A DNA stretch of 64,000 nt, taken from the NCBI GenBank assembly GCA_023386815.1, contig JAEWIZ010000023.1, positions 124,001 through 188,000 on the forward strand. The letters run 5' to 3'. Within the stretch, counting starts at the first letter, position 1. The number at the start of each line of letters is the position of its first letter. Positions 46,800-54,450 of the stretch are shown piece by piece. The position numbers were made by a program, and so were the translations under genes. Below the pieces are notes generated by a model, which saw nothing but the letters and a program-made list of their open reading frames with translations, was not told the DNA's origin and did no database searches. The DNA is from Bacillota bacterium (GTDB taxonomy: Bacteria; Bacillota; Clostridia; Lachnospirales; Lachnospiraceae).

Positions 46800-46829
46800 A
46801 ATCTAGTACATGTTTTTTATAAGGTTCAA
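46800..46829 (-). promoter_or_regulatory. Candidate promoter of GH31 gene
   Basis: On the minus strand TTGAAC (46824-46829), 18-nt spacer, TAGATT (46800-46805), ending 22 nt before the GH31 start codon. Imperfect -10. Confidence 0.35.
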
Positions 46830-47011
46830 CGTAAAGCTTTTAACTGATTTCCTATATCAATCCAAATTTAACAATAAAGTTTTTTGACTATACTAATTCT
46901 TATTTTTTTTGGCTGCCATATTCAGCTCTATTACCTTCGACCTAATTATAGCAGCCCTATCTTTCATGATATCTAAATCACCTTGTTTGATTCCGCTTAT
47001 TTCTGTGAAAC

Positions 47012-47452
47012 TTATTCCACTACTACGCCTTTTTGAAGCATAATATTTGCATAAAGTGCTTTTTCACCGGTTGCTATGATTGCATATGCTGTCTTAGCTT
47101 CCTCATAGAAAGCAAATCGTTCTATCTGTCCGATCGCTTTTGCTCCTCTTGTGTCATATTTACCGACGATTTCCTGATATACATCCCAGATTGGTGTTTC
47201 CACCGTATCTCCTGGCATTACCTCCATCAAGGAAACAGGCTGATCTTTATAGGTGTCCAGTGGAAACAGACGTAAAATTGCATCCAGAATTTCCGGAACC
47301 CCATGGCCGTCACAGCGAATCACAATTGCATTTTTCCCCATAGATTCTGCAGGAAAATTACCATCAGCAATAATAAGTCTATCACTATGTCCCATTTCAC
47401 ATAAAACTTTTAATAATTCCGGTGATAAAATTTGCGGTATACCTTTTAACAT
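47012..47452 (-). CDS. fucU: L-fucose mutarotase, RbsD/FucU family
   Basis: Interconverts alpha and beta anomers of L-fucose in the cytosol, speeding entry into catabolism. The 146 residues follow FucU: MLKGIPQILSPELLKVLCEMGHSD at the N-terminus (His of GHSD is the family's catalytic histidine), then IIADGNFPAES, and the C-terminal YEEAKTAYAIIATGEKALYAN. RbsD (ribose pyranase) is the alternative, but the NFPAE motif and the GH95 fucosidase about 12 kb away favour FucU. AGGGGG precedes the ATG. No fucose isomerase or kinase is in the window. Confidence 0.87.
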   Translation of the reverse strand: MLKGIPQILSPELLKVLCEMGHSDRLIIADGNFPAESMGKNAIVIRCDGHGVPEILDAILRLFPLDTYKDQPVSLMEVMPGDTVETPIWDVYQEIVGKYDTRGAKAIGQIERFAFYEEAKTAYAIIATGEKALYANIMLQKGVVVE

Positions 47453-47803
47453 TTTTGCCCCCTATTTATTTACATTTTCATGTGTTTAATTTAGCTTATA
47501 TGTATAGTATAATGGTTATTTTAAGATAATCAATGGTTATATTTCCGAACGTAGGATAGTATATTAAAATCTTAAAATTGTATATAACGTAATAATATTT
47601 ATATTAGGATTGTATTTATCTCACAATTTTGTTTGGCGGTAAATTCTCGTTTATTTAATTTAATATGGGTACATCCCAATGCACATCATCCATTTTCCTC
47701 CTTGATTAACGATATCTTTTGATTTATCATAAAATTTGTATTGATAAATGTAACTTATTGGTATATGTTTATAGATATTATCGTAAAAAAGGATGGATCT
47801 GGT
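47453..47803. other. AT-rich intergenic region upstream of fucU
   Basis: Contains a 12-codon minus-strand frame with an excellent ribosome site (47655-47693) and TATACT/TATAAG-like minus-strand boxes near 47500-47515 that may serve fucU. Nothing else was recognised. Confidence 0.45.
47655..47693 (-). CDS. Possible 12-residue leader peptide
   Basis: AAGGAGGAAA sits directly before an ATG opening the peptide MDDVHWDVPILN and a TAA stop. The ribosome site is stronger than that of many real genes here. It might be a leader peptide, or the remains of a decayed gene's start. About 200 nt separate it from fucU. Confidence 0.25.
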   Translation of the reverse strand: MDDVHWDVPILN

Positions 47804-47992
47804 ATGTTTGATTTTAGTAAATTAGATAAAAAACAGGTTATGCAACGTTTAATTACTTTTATCATTTGTTTAATAATAGGCATATTAATGACAACATCTC
47901 GAATTGGTCGTAATTATAGTTTTATTGTAATAGGTTTCTCTATTCTCAGCATATGTGGATGTATTGCACGATTAACAACAATCAAAGACTAA
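47804..47992 (+). CDS. Small two-helix membrane protein, unknown
   Basis: A 62-residue protein: charged N-terminus (MFDFSKLDKKQVMQR), membrane helix LITFIICLIIGILM, short basic loop with SRIGRNY, second helix SFIVIGFSILSICGCIA, short tail. AAGGA lies 10 nt before this ATG; the longer open frame from 47741 would add a less convincing N-terminus. The family is not recognised. First of a run of very small genes. Confidence 0.6.
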   Translation: MFDFSKLDKKQVMQRLITFIICLIIGILMTTSRIGRNYSFIVIGFSILSICGCIARLTTIKD

Positions 47993-48069
47993 TTTTCTTA
48001 TCTGACTTGAATGAAACACCAGCTTAAATTATACTGACTCTAGCCACTTTTACTACGAAAGGTAAAATT

Positions 48070-48213
48070 ATGTCGTTTAAAATTCGTCGATTCCGTTATC
48101 GCTATCCTAATACTTCATTGGTAAAAACTAAAGCATTTAAGGAAGGTGTTATAATATCCTTAATTATATTTGCGGTATGCTTCTCACTGGCTATCTTAAT
48201 AGCTTTCTTCTAA
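48070..48213 (+). CDS. Small one-helix membrane protein, paralogue of downstream zinc-ribbon protein
   Basis: A 47-residue protein: Arg/Lys-rich N-terminus (MSFKIRRFRYRYP) and one membrane helix (GVIISLIIFAVCFSLAILIAFF) at the very C-terminus. AAAGGT lies 6 nt before the ATG. Its C-terminal half aligns with the next gene's (KTKAFKEGVII...AVCFSLAILIAFF against KKAKEEGTKVV...AVCVLIALLVAF), but the zinc-ribbon part is absent. Both genes are followed by near-identical hairpins. Confidence 0.6.
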   Translation: MSFKIRRFRYRYPNTSLVKTKAFKEGVIISLIIFAVCFSLAILIAFF

Positions 48214-48235
48214 CTTTCAGTTTAGTGCAATAAAA

Positions 48236-48269
48236 AACCTATCAATCTTATATTAATCGTTGATAGGTT
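48236..48269 (+). terminator. Hairpin after first small paralogue
   Basis: AACCTATCAA/TTGATAGGTT perfect 10-bp stem with a 14-nt loop, 23 nt after the stop. The sequence is almost the same as the hairpin at 48533-48566. Confidence 0.65.
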
Positions 48270-48331
48270 GTATACCTATTTCTGAATTTAATACGCTCTT
48301 TCTAAATATTGCGACCTATGGGAGGTAACTT

Positions 48332-48520
48332 ATGTCTATACGTGTTAAGACTATATGCTCTTTTTGCGGTAAACGAATGAATTATGGGAAGGAATATTGC
48401 CCAAATTGTGGTCAATTAGTACCTCAAAAATATGACAAGAAAGCTAAGGAGGAAGGAACTAAAGTTGTTTTAATAATAACCGCTGTATGTGTCTTGATAG
48501 CATTACTGGTAGCTTTCTAA
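48332..48520 (+). CDS. Zinc-ribbon membrane protein
   Basis: A 62-residue protein: N-terminal zinc ribbon with cysteines at 9, 12, 23 and 26 (CSFCGKRM...CPNCGQL), a Lys-rich linker, and a C-terminal membrane helix VVLIITAVCVLIALLVAF. The ribbon would face the cytosol. Zinc-ribbon plus helix proteins are widespread in Firmicutes with no known single role. GGGAGG precedes the ATG by 7 nt. See the preceding paralogue and the duplicated terminator. Confidence 0.78.
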   Translation: MSIRVKTICSFCGKRMNYGKEYCPNCGQLVPQKYDKKAKEEGTKVVLIITAVCVLIALLVAF

Positions 48521-48532
48521 ATTCCAACAAAC

Positions 48533-48566
48533 AACCTATCAACCTTATATTGATAGTTGATAGGTT
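48533..48566 (+). terminator. Hairpin after zinc-ribbon gene
   Basis: AACCTATCAA/TTGATAGGTT perfect stem with a 14-nt loop, 13 nt after the stop; followed by a CTCTTTTCC pyrimidine stretch. Confidence 0.65.
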
Positions 48567-48620
48567 CACTCTTTTCCTAATTAAATTTTTAATTCATTCT
48601 AGCAAAAAATCCGAAGTTTA

Positions 48621-48767
48621 TTAATTTTCACTCTCTCTTTTCAAATAATGCCAAGCCATCCATATACATACTAACTCCCAACCTTGCTGCCCGTATACGC
48701 TGAGTATTCTTGATGTTTTCTCTGCGCCGCCTGCTATGAAAATGCATTTATACTCATACTTTTTCAT
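48621..48767 (-). CDS. DUF4177 family small protein
   Basis: A 48-residue protein starting MKKYEYKCIFIAGG and containing YGQQGWELVCIW, the hallmark of DUF4177 (a short beta-hairpin and helix protein with a conserved GWELV). The ATG is 6 nt after a perfect GGAGGT. DUF4177 proteins have no known function. It faces the small plus-strand genes convergently. Confidence 0.78.
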   Translation of the reverse strand: MKKYEYKCIFIAGGAEKTSRILSVYGQQGWELVCIWMAWHYLKRESEN

Positions 48768-49142
48768 CTCAATACCTCCATACTGTTTTTATTCATAATT
48801 TAAACTTCTACAAATCTATATTCATATTGTACCAATACAATTAGATTGCATCTACCTTTTTATTCCAATCTATCAACTAGCAATATTTAGTTTTCAATGT
48901 ACTTAAATACCTGTGTCTTTAATAATTTTCAGATTAGCTCATGAAAAAAGTACCAACTAAATATCAATAGTCGGTAATTCATTTTTCGTACTATATAAGG
49001 GTAGAGTTTTTAGCCTCTATTCTTATTTTTTTGTATGATGAGTTTGGGCAAGTTGGGATTCGTTCCCGTGTAAATAACGAAACTGAATAGATATTGATGC
49101 GCTGTACCAATCATAACAAAAACACAAAGGAGAATTTATATT
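48768..49142. other. Intergenic region with shared upstream element and IS110-like left flank
   Basis: Holds copy A of the three-copy conserved upstream element (48860-48912). From about 49010 the sequence looks like the left flank of an IS110-type element leading into the transposase remnant. Confidence 0.45.
48860..48912 (-). promoter_or_regulatory. Shared upstream element, copy A (DUF4177 gene)
   Basis: About 50 nt matching copies at 50800-50845 and 51303-51355. Common plus-strand core: TTATTC, then CAACTAnCAATATT, then AGTTTTCAATGTAC. Lies about 95-145 nt upstream of the DUF4177 start. Confidence 0.5.
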
Positions 49143-49229
49143 ATGAATGCAGTCGAAATTGATGTTTCAAAATCTGTTGCTGCTATTAAATCAGATGGAA
49201 TAAGATTTACTTCAAAGTTATTTTTTTAG
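49143..49229 (+). pseudogene. IS110-family transposase, N-terminal remnant
   Basis: ATG after AAAGGAGAATTTATATT, peptide MNAVEIDVSKSVAAIK, closely like the start of IS110-type transposases (MNAVGIDVSKGKS..., the first Asp of the DEDD site being in IDVSK). After about 20 codons the similarity stops and the frame ends inside the convergent lectin gene. No other part of the element was found. Confidence 0.55.
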
Positions 49230-49971
49230 ATATTGATAATTCTCCATAAGATTTATCATCATAAATTGTTTTATATGCTCTCACCCTATAATAATAGGTA
49301 TTTCCTTTCGATAAATCATTTTTCATATAAGTCGTAATATCACCTTCTTTGATATCAGCTATTTTCGTATATTTACCTTCAGCTCCGGTTTTCATATAAA
49401 TACTATAGCCTTCAGCATCGTTCACTGTTTTCCACGTTATTGTTACAGACGTACTTGATGCTTTTTTAACACTAGATAACACCACTTTTGCGGGCAGTCT
49501 TGTATCAACATCTTCAGCTTCCCATTCACATATATAACTGCGACTTTCATCAGAGGTATTTATCCATTTTTCATAACTAGTATAGTATAGCAACCTATCC
49601 CATGATGAGTTATTAGAAGGATAACCTTCTCTCCAGTTATTAAACTTCCAAGTTTCTCCCGTTACCCAACACCATTCGTCTGATTTTCTGTACCCACCCA
49701 TCCAGTAACCACTGCCATAACTAAATCCATCCAATTTTTCTATAAAATCTTGCTCGCTAGCAGATGTAATAACTACTAAATGACCACCCAATGATTCACA
49801 AGTTTCCTTAGCAGCTTCCCATGACATTTCATCATTATATACATAATAATAATTTCCTTTAAATTCTTTTGCACCCTTTGGAATAGTACCTACAGCATCA
49901 GCCTGCTTTGCAGGAATTAAGGTTATTATGAATACAAGTGTACATAAAACTAATAACATTCTTCTTTTCAT
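49207..49971 (-). CDS. Secreted C-type lectin-like domain protein with FN3 module
   Basis: A 254-residue exported protein: signal peptide 1-26 (ending ADA), C-type lectin-like domain about 33-152 (YYYVYNDEMSWEAAKETCES, GGHLVVITSASEQDFIEKL, YWMGGYR, WNNW-like FNNWREGYPSNN, YICEWE), then a fibronectin type III module about 160-254 (GYSIYMKTGAEGKYTKI, TYYYRVRAYK). The canonical Ca-binding EPN/WND set is not obvious, so sugar binding is uncertain. The FN3 module resembles those of the large BspA-like protein in this window. The stop overlaps the IS110 remnant on the other strand. Confidence 0.85.
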   Translation of the reverse strand: MKRRMLLVLCTLVFIITLIPAKQADAVGTIPKGAKEFKGNYYYVYNDEMSWEAAKETCESLGGHLVVITSASEQDFIEKLDGFSYGSGYWMGGYRKSDEWCWVTGETWKFNNWREGYPSNNSSWDRLLYYTSYEKWINTSDESRSYICEWEAEDVDTRLPAKVVLSSVKKASSTSVTITWKTVNDAEGYSIYMKTGAEGKYTKIADIKEGDITTYMKNDLSKGNTYYYRVRAYKTIYDDKSYGELSISKKITLK

Positions 49972-50104
49972 ATATTTACTCCTTTCATATGAATCATGTA
50001 AATTAATACAAGTATATATCGATTGTCATTATTTGTAAATATTGTATTTCTTTAAATGTTATTACATTGTTATTGTATAAAATATTCCGAACCCAACTGC
50101 TTTA

Positions 50105-50674
50105 CTAATTCAATGAATAAGAATATAAAATCAATCCAGAGTACTTTATATGAAATCCGTTTCTTATTTTATTATATTCATCTGGGTCTATTCCAAAAGA
50201 AAATGCAGAGTTTGGACCAAAGCCTAATTGCCCTAAAAAAATTGATTCTTTTTCCGAATTATATACAAAAAAATCATTAATATTATTATTTGAACGAAAC
50301 ATTCCATCTTCATAAAAAAACCCATTATATAAGAATTCACCGTTTTTGTAATCCAAATGATATGAAGTATCAAAGGAAAAGTATATATCACTTCCACGAT
50401 TCCATACTTGAGTTAAAATTATATCTGTATTATTTTTCTCACATAGCTTTATATTTAAATTCTTAGGTTTATCTGAATCAAAAGGTATCCATTCTGGCTT
50501 AATGTATAATTCGACTTCAACTGGTTCTTTGTGGATATTCAGCGAATATCCTTTCCTATTTGTAATATTATTTAATATTGCCGTGTTGCTAAAATGATTC
50601 ATATAATAACTTACCCCTACACCGATAATTATTATCAATACTCCGATAATTACAAGTGGTATTTTCTTTTTCAT
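50105..50674 (-). CDS. Membrane-anchored exported protein, unknown
   Basis: A 189-residue protein with one N-terminal helix (PLVIIGVLIIIIGVGVSYYM) and an extracellular beta-rich, Asn/Asp/Tyr-rich domain. The ATG at 50674 is preferred (GGAG 8 nt upstream); an extension to 50746 is unsupported. No recognised family. It follows the lipoprotein gene on the same strand but has its own copy of the conserved upstream element, suggesting separate transcription. Confidence 0.65.
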   Translation of the reverse strand: MKKKIPLVIIGVLIIIIGVGVSYYMNHFSNTAILNNITNRKGYSLNIHKEPVEVELYIKPEWIPFDSDKPKNLNIKLCEKNNTDIILTQVWNRGSDIYFSFDTSYHLDYKNGEFLYNGFFYEDGMFRSNNNINDFFVYNSEKESIFLGQLGFGPNSAFSFGIDPDEYNKIRNGFHIKYSGLILYSYSLN

Positions 50675-50799
50675 AAACAATACTCCATTTCTGTTTTTAT
50701 AAATAAACTCTTGAATGGACAGTTCACAATAGCCCCCTACAACCAATCAATAATCATATTATATCACAGCAAAATATTAACTCCACTTCTTTATTCTAA

Positions 50800-50845
50800 T
50801 ATGATCAGCTATCAATATTCAATTTTCAATGTACCTAATTCACTA
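50800..50845 (-). promoter_or_regulatory. Shared upstream element, copy B
   Basis: Aligns with the copies at 48860-48912 and 51303-51355 (TTATTC...CTATCAATATTC...TTTTCAATGTACCTAA). Located about 125-170 nt upstream of the exported-protein start at 50674. Confidence 0.5.
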
Positions 50846-50852
50846 AATATAA

Positions 50853-51275
50853 TTAATCCTGCCTTTTAAGCTTTATGCTCTCTTTATTATCTTGCCAATG
50901 AATAGATAAATCCATTTCTTTATCAAATGTAATTTTGATGACATCAGCATTCATTATACTACCTGTATGAAAATAGCCGACACCTTGAAGATCTTGCGGA
51001 TATAAACTTTCAGTTTTCATAGAATTGCCATTTAATTGATATTCTATAGGTCCTATTTTTTTCCGAGGGCTGTTATCTTCAAAAATATACTGGATAAAAA
51101 GGGAATCATAATATGTGGATTCCACTTTTGTTATAGAATAAGTAACTAACCATGAATTACTTTGTCCGAGATAAAAGTAAGTATTTTTATCTTCAGTCAC
51201 TTTCTTGTTCGAGCAACCAGTCAAAATGAATAATAACATAACTATCACAAAAGCAAATAAAAACAGTTTTTTCAT
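50853..51275 (-). CDS. Small lipoprotein, unknown
   Basis: A 140-residue lipoprotein: signal peptide MKKLFLFAFVIVMLLFILTG with an LTGC lipobox (Cys 21), then a short beta-rich domain of about 110 residues. The ATG at 51275 has GAGGAGG 6 nt upstream; the open frame to 51323 lacks support. No recognised family. Preceded by copy C of the conserved upstream element. Confidence 0.72.
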   Translation of the reverse strand: MKKLFLFAFVIVMLLFILTGCSNKKVTEDKNTYFYLGQSNSWLVTYSITKVESTYYDSLFIQYIFEDNSPRKKIGPIEYQLNGNSMKTESLYPQDLQGVGYFHTGSIMNADVIKITFDKEMDLSIHWQDNKESIKLKRQD

Positions 51276-51302
51276 TCTTATCCTCCTCACGATGACTCTA
51301 CC

Positions 51303-51355
51303 TTTTATCCAATAATACATCAACGATCAATATCCAGTTTTCATATACCTTATGA
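51303..51355 (-). promoter_or_regulatory. Shared upstream element, copy C
   Basis: Aligns with the copies at 48860-48912 and 50800-50845 (TTATCC...CAACGATCAATATCC...GTTTTCATATACCTTA), about 30-80 nt upstream of the lipoprotein start. Confidence 0.5.
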
Positions 51356-51501
51356 ACTAATCTTTATTCATATTTGTTGGCGCCGTTCTTAACGTTATCC
51401 CTTCTATTACATCCTTTTCTGTTGATAATTGATATTATTTTATGGTAGAATTTCCCTATCAGTTCATTAGCTGAAATACTATATTCGTTTAAGGAGGATT
51501 T

Positions 51502-51636
51502 ATGATTAATTTCATTCCATCGAGTATTGATCAAGTAGCTTTTCAACTACGAATCACTAACCTAATACTTATAATTTTAGTGATTTTGGTAGTAATAAAC
51601 ACATGCCTGGCTATTTACAGAGACAGAAAAAAATAA
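51502..51636 (+). CDS. Small one-helix membrane protein, unknown
   Basis: A 44-residue protein: polar N-terminus (MINFIPSSIDQVAFQLR), one membrane helix (LILIILVILVVINTCLAIY) and a short basic tail RDRKK. AAGGAGG lies 5 nt before the ATG. No recognised family. Confidence 0.62.
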   Translation: MINFIPSSIDQVAFQLRITNLILIILVILVVINTCLAIYRDRKK

Positions 51637-51749
51637 TATCATACGTGATTACGACACAGGCAGACCAGTTATCTCTCCTAGTTCGCTAAATGAATATTTA
51701 GTTTGTTCTTATCATAATATTTATAAATTCATTTGTTGAGGTAACTCTT

Positions 51750-52073
51750 ATGGATAATACGAATCGACAAGCTCATGTACATGAGCTTTTAGGGATTGTT
51801 CAATCTGCTGAGTTTCAAGACCCTCATAGTCATCGATTTGCTACTGTTACTGGTGAAGCGATCCCATATGATGGTACGGATCATTACCATGAAGTTTCAT
51901 TTAAAACCGACTTTTTTAAGGATCACTATCATGAATTTCAGGGTATTACTACAACTTCTATACCTATTGGAAAAACTCACGTTCATTATCTTGAATCTTC
52001 AACCACATTTAATGATGGTCATGATCACGGGTTTAGAGTTGTAACACTAATCGATGACCCCACAAACCTCTAA
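51750..52073 (+). CDS. YmaF family histidine-rich protein
   Basis: A 107-residue cytosolic protein with four regularly spaced histidine clusters: HVHELLG, DPHSHRFATVTG, DHYHEVSF, DHYHEFQG, THVHYL, DGHDHGF. This repeated HxH pattern is characteristic of the YmaF family, also present in Bacillus; a metal-binding role is suggested by composition but not proven. TGAGGTAA lies 8 nt before the ATG. It is a single gene followed by a terminator. Confidence 0.85.
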   Translation: MDNTNRQAHVHELLGIVQSAEFQDPHSHRFATVTGEAIPYDGTDHYHEVSFKTDFFKDHYHEFQGITTTSIPIGKTHVHYLESSTTFNDGHDHGFRVVTLIDDPTNL

Positions 52074-52086
52074 TTTACATCCCTTT

Positions 52087-52127
52087 TCACTGCATTTTTA
52101 GTTAATACTATAATGCAGTGACTTTAA
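52087..52127 (+). terminator. Terminator of the YmaF-family gene
   Basis: TCACTGCAT/ATGCAGTGA perfect 9-bp stem (52087-52095, 52113-52121) followed by CTTTAATTT. Confidence 0.65.
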
Positions 52128-52370
52128 TTTATGGGTTATTCTAAACTCTTTCCCTCTGAATTAGATGCATTTCAGCTAATGTTCTCCTTGATTATCGTAC
52201 TATAATTATAAAATAATCTAGCGATATCATAAAATAGTATATGGAAATCAAAAGATAACGGAAGAAATATGGAAGAAAAATTGTTATCCTTAATTCATAA
52301 GATATCAACAACAAATCGTCAGCAGACATCAGCCTCTGTACGACGATCTGACAATAGAGGAGGTATTTCT

Positions 52371-53504
52371 ATGAAGGATAATAAATTTGTATTAGGAGTT
52401 ATCGGACTTGGTGAAGGAAGAAGTATTATTTCTGCTGTTTTAAACAGTGAATATTATACTCTCGGAAATATCTGTGATTTGAATGAGGAGCTTTGCAAAC
52501 ATAGATGCGAGGAATTCCATTTTAGCCGCTATACTACAAGTTATGAAGAGCTACTAAAAGATGAAGAAATAGATGTCGTTGGAATCTACACTCCGGATCA
52601 GTTTCATGCTGCCCATATCAAACAGGCACTCATGGCTGGAAAACATGTAATCTGTACTAAACCGGTTCTACTTGGCTTGGAGGAAGCAAAGGATTTGCTA
52701 GAATGCCAGCAAAAATCAGAAAAAAAAGTGTTTGTTGGGCAAAGTACACGCTTCTTTGAATCAGTTCTGCAACAGAGAAACCTATTTGAATCCGGTGCAC
52801 TTGGTGAACTTGTAACACTGGAGACCCATTATAAAAGTGATTCCAGATGGTTCTTAGATCGTCCCTGGAGTAAAAAGGCCGGTTTTTCCTGGATGTACAA
52901 TTTCATGATCCATGCAGTTGATCTTGCTGCCTGGTATCTTCAAAACATTGAAGAAGTCTTTGGCTACGGTGTTGTTAGCTCCAACACAAAGGAGTTTGGA
53001 TTAAATGTAGAGGATACTCTCACCTTCCTGCTTAAGGATAAAAGCGGCTTATATGCCACCGTTGAAGGAGCCTATGCTACTCCTTGCCTGAATAAAGAGA
53101 TTGAATTCCCCATTGAGTGTACCATAAGGGGTACCAAGGGAATATCAAGGGGTGGCTACAATCAACTGGTAATGTATCAAAAAACACTAAAGGATTCCCT
53201 TCCAGAAGGAAAAAAATGTTACTCACTTGACGCAAAGTCAGAGGACTTCTTTGAAGATAAAACACATCGTTATGACGAAAAACACCCTTACTATTTCCGT
53301 TTTGAAGGCGAGACACATCATGCCGGAGAGTATCAAAACTATATCGACTATTTTGCAAAAGCCCTGTTGGCGGATAAAACTCCTCTTCCGGATCTTAAGG
53401 AAGGAATTCATACCATTGCAATTATGGAGGCTATGAGCCGTTCCCTTCACACTGGTGCTCCTGTAAAAGTTGATAGCATATTAAGCGAATACGGTATTAT
53501 TTAG
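52371..53504 (+). CDS. Gfo/Idh/MocA family oxidoreductase
   Basis: NAD(P)-dependent sugar or cyclitol dehydrogenase-like protein of 377 residues. N-terminal Rossmann domain (FVLGVIGLGEGRSIISAVL, DEEIDVVGIYTPDQFHAAHI), the conserved GKHVICTKPVLLG (family EKP-like site, here TKP), and a C-terminal alpha/beta domain with RFFESVLQQRNLFESGALG. The ATG at 52371 follows AGAGGAGG; the open frame from 52269 is an unsupported extension. Substrate unknown. It is convergent with the AraC gene across a shared terminator. Confidence 0.88.
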   Translation: MKDNKFVLGVIGLGEGRSIISAVLNSEYYTLGNICDLNEELCKHRCEEFHFSRYTTSYEELLKDEEIDVVGIYTPDQFHAAHIKQALMAGKHVICTKPVLLGLEEAKDLLECQQKSEKKVFVGQSTRFFESVLQQRNLFESGALGELVTLETHYKSDSRWFLDRPWSKKAGFSWMYNFMIHAVDLAAWYLQNIEEVFGYGVVSSNTKEFGLNVEDTLTFLLKDKSGLYATVEGAYATPCLNKEIEFPIECTIRGTKGISRGGYNQLVMYQKTLKDSLPEGKKCYSLDAKSEDFFEDKTHRYDEKHPYYFRFEGETHHAGEYQNYIDYFAKALLADKTPLPDLKEGIHTIAIMEAMSRSLHTGAPVKVDSILSEYGII

Positions 53505-53519
53505 ACACCTTATATTTAT

Positions 53520-53551
53520 GGGGAAAGCAGCTACGCATAACTGCTTTCCCC
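53520..53551. terminator. Bidirectional terminator between convergent genes
   Basis: Perfect 11-bp stem GGGGAAAGCAG/CTGCTTTCCCC with a 10-nt loop between the Gfo/Idh and AraC stops. No long T-run. Confidence 0.7.
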
Positions 53552-53569
53552 AGTTTACATTACAAAATA

Positions 53570-54427
53570 TTATTCTCGTCTTCTTGCTGGCAGTGCTCCA
53601 ACATGCTTCTTATATATTCGATAAAAATTAGCCATATTATGAAAACCGGATTCCATGGCAATTTCATACATACTCATGTCCGTAGTCTTCATCAGCTCAC
53701 TCACCCGTTTCAAACGCAAACCGGTAACATAATCCATAAAGCTCGTATCAGTAATTTTCTTAAAATAAAAACTAAAATAATTCTCACTCATAAACACTGA
53801 TTCAGCAACCTCTTTTAGAGTGATTTTTTCTGTATAGTGGGAATTAATGTATTGAAAAGCCTCTTCCAGCCGTTTCATATTATACTTCTTATCCGTTAGG
53901 GTTTCTGTTGCCTTCCCCTGTTCCTGATCTTTCTGGTAAAAACGAATTAAGAGGGTTAGAATCCGAAGTATATCCGCCAGAATCAAAAGTCGATGTCCCT
54001 GATTTTGCTCGGAATTCTCATTGTATATTTCCTTTACCATGTCTATAATGTTGGATGTAAGAAGCTCTTCCCTATCAATTTTATTCTTAAAATTACTTCC
54101 TCGTTCCACAAAAGGCTTCAGATAATCATAATGCAGATTGGATACCAGCTCTGTCCCGAAGATCATTACTGTCATAATCATCTGTTCACTTTCAACAAGC
54201 CAACCATGGGGTTCCACATTGTTAAAGATGATTAGATCCCCTTCCTTCATCTCATACTGACGACCATTTACAAAATAGCTTCCGCTGCCACTCTCCACAT
54301 AGGATATTTCACAATAATTATGCCAATGAAACGAGTCCCTGCAATTGTCTGCCTTATTTAATTGAACCTGATTAATCGCAAAAGGAAATTCCTTATCAAG
54401 TATGATATTATCTCTGTATATCAGCAT
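53570..54427 (-). CDS. AraC family regulator with cupin sensor domain
   Basis: A 285-residue transcription regulator: N-terminal AraC-binding cupin (about 10-150; HWHNYCEISYVESGSGSYFV, LIIFNNVEPHGW) and C-terminal double HTH (about 185-285; VAESVFMSENYFSFYFKKI, ESGFHNMANFYRIYKKHVG). AAAGGAG lies 5 nt before the ATG. It starts 23 nt after the L-lactate dehydrogenase stop, so it is probably co-transcribed. Its ligand is likely a sugar by family habit; whether it controls LDH, the convergent oxidoreductase or remote genes is open. Confidence 0.9.
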   Translation of the reverse strand: MLIYRDNIILDKEFPFAINQVQLNKADNCRDSFHWHNYCEISYVESGSGSYFVNGRQYEMKEGDLIIFNNVEPHGWLVESEQMIMTVMIFGTELVSNLHYDYLKPFVERGSNFKNKIDREELLTSNIIDMVKEIYNENSEQNQGHRLLILADILRILTLLIRFYQKDQEQGKATETLTDKKYNMKRLEEAFQYINSHYTEKITLKEVAESVFMSENYFSFYFKKITDTSFMDYVTGLRLKRVSELMKTTDMSMYEIAMESGFHNMANFYRIYKKHVGALPARRRE

Positions 54428-54450
54428 ATTAGCTCCTTTGTTGCTCCCTT

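Noticed and set aside
51364..51546. 60-codon minus-strand open frame
   Set aside because: No ribosome site and it overlaps the plus-strand small gene at 51502-51636, which has an excellent one.
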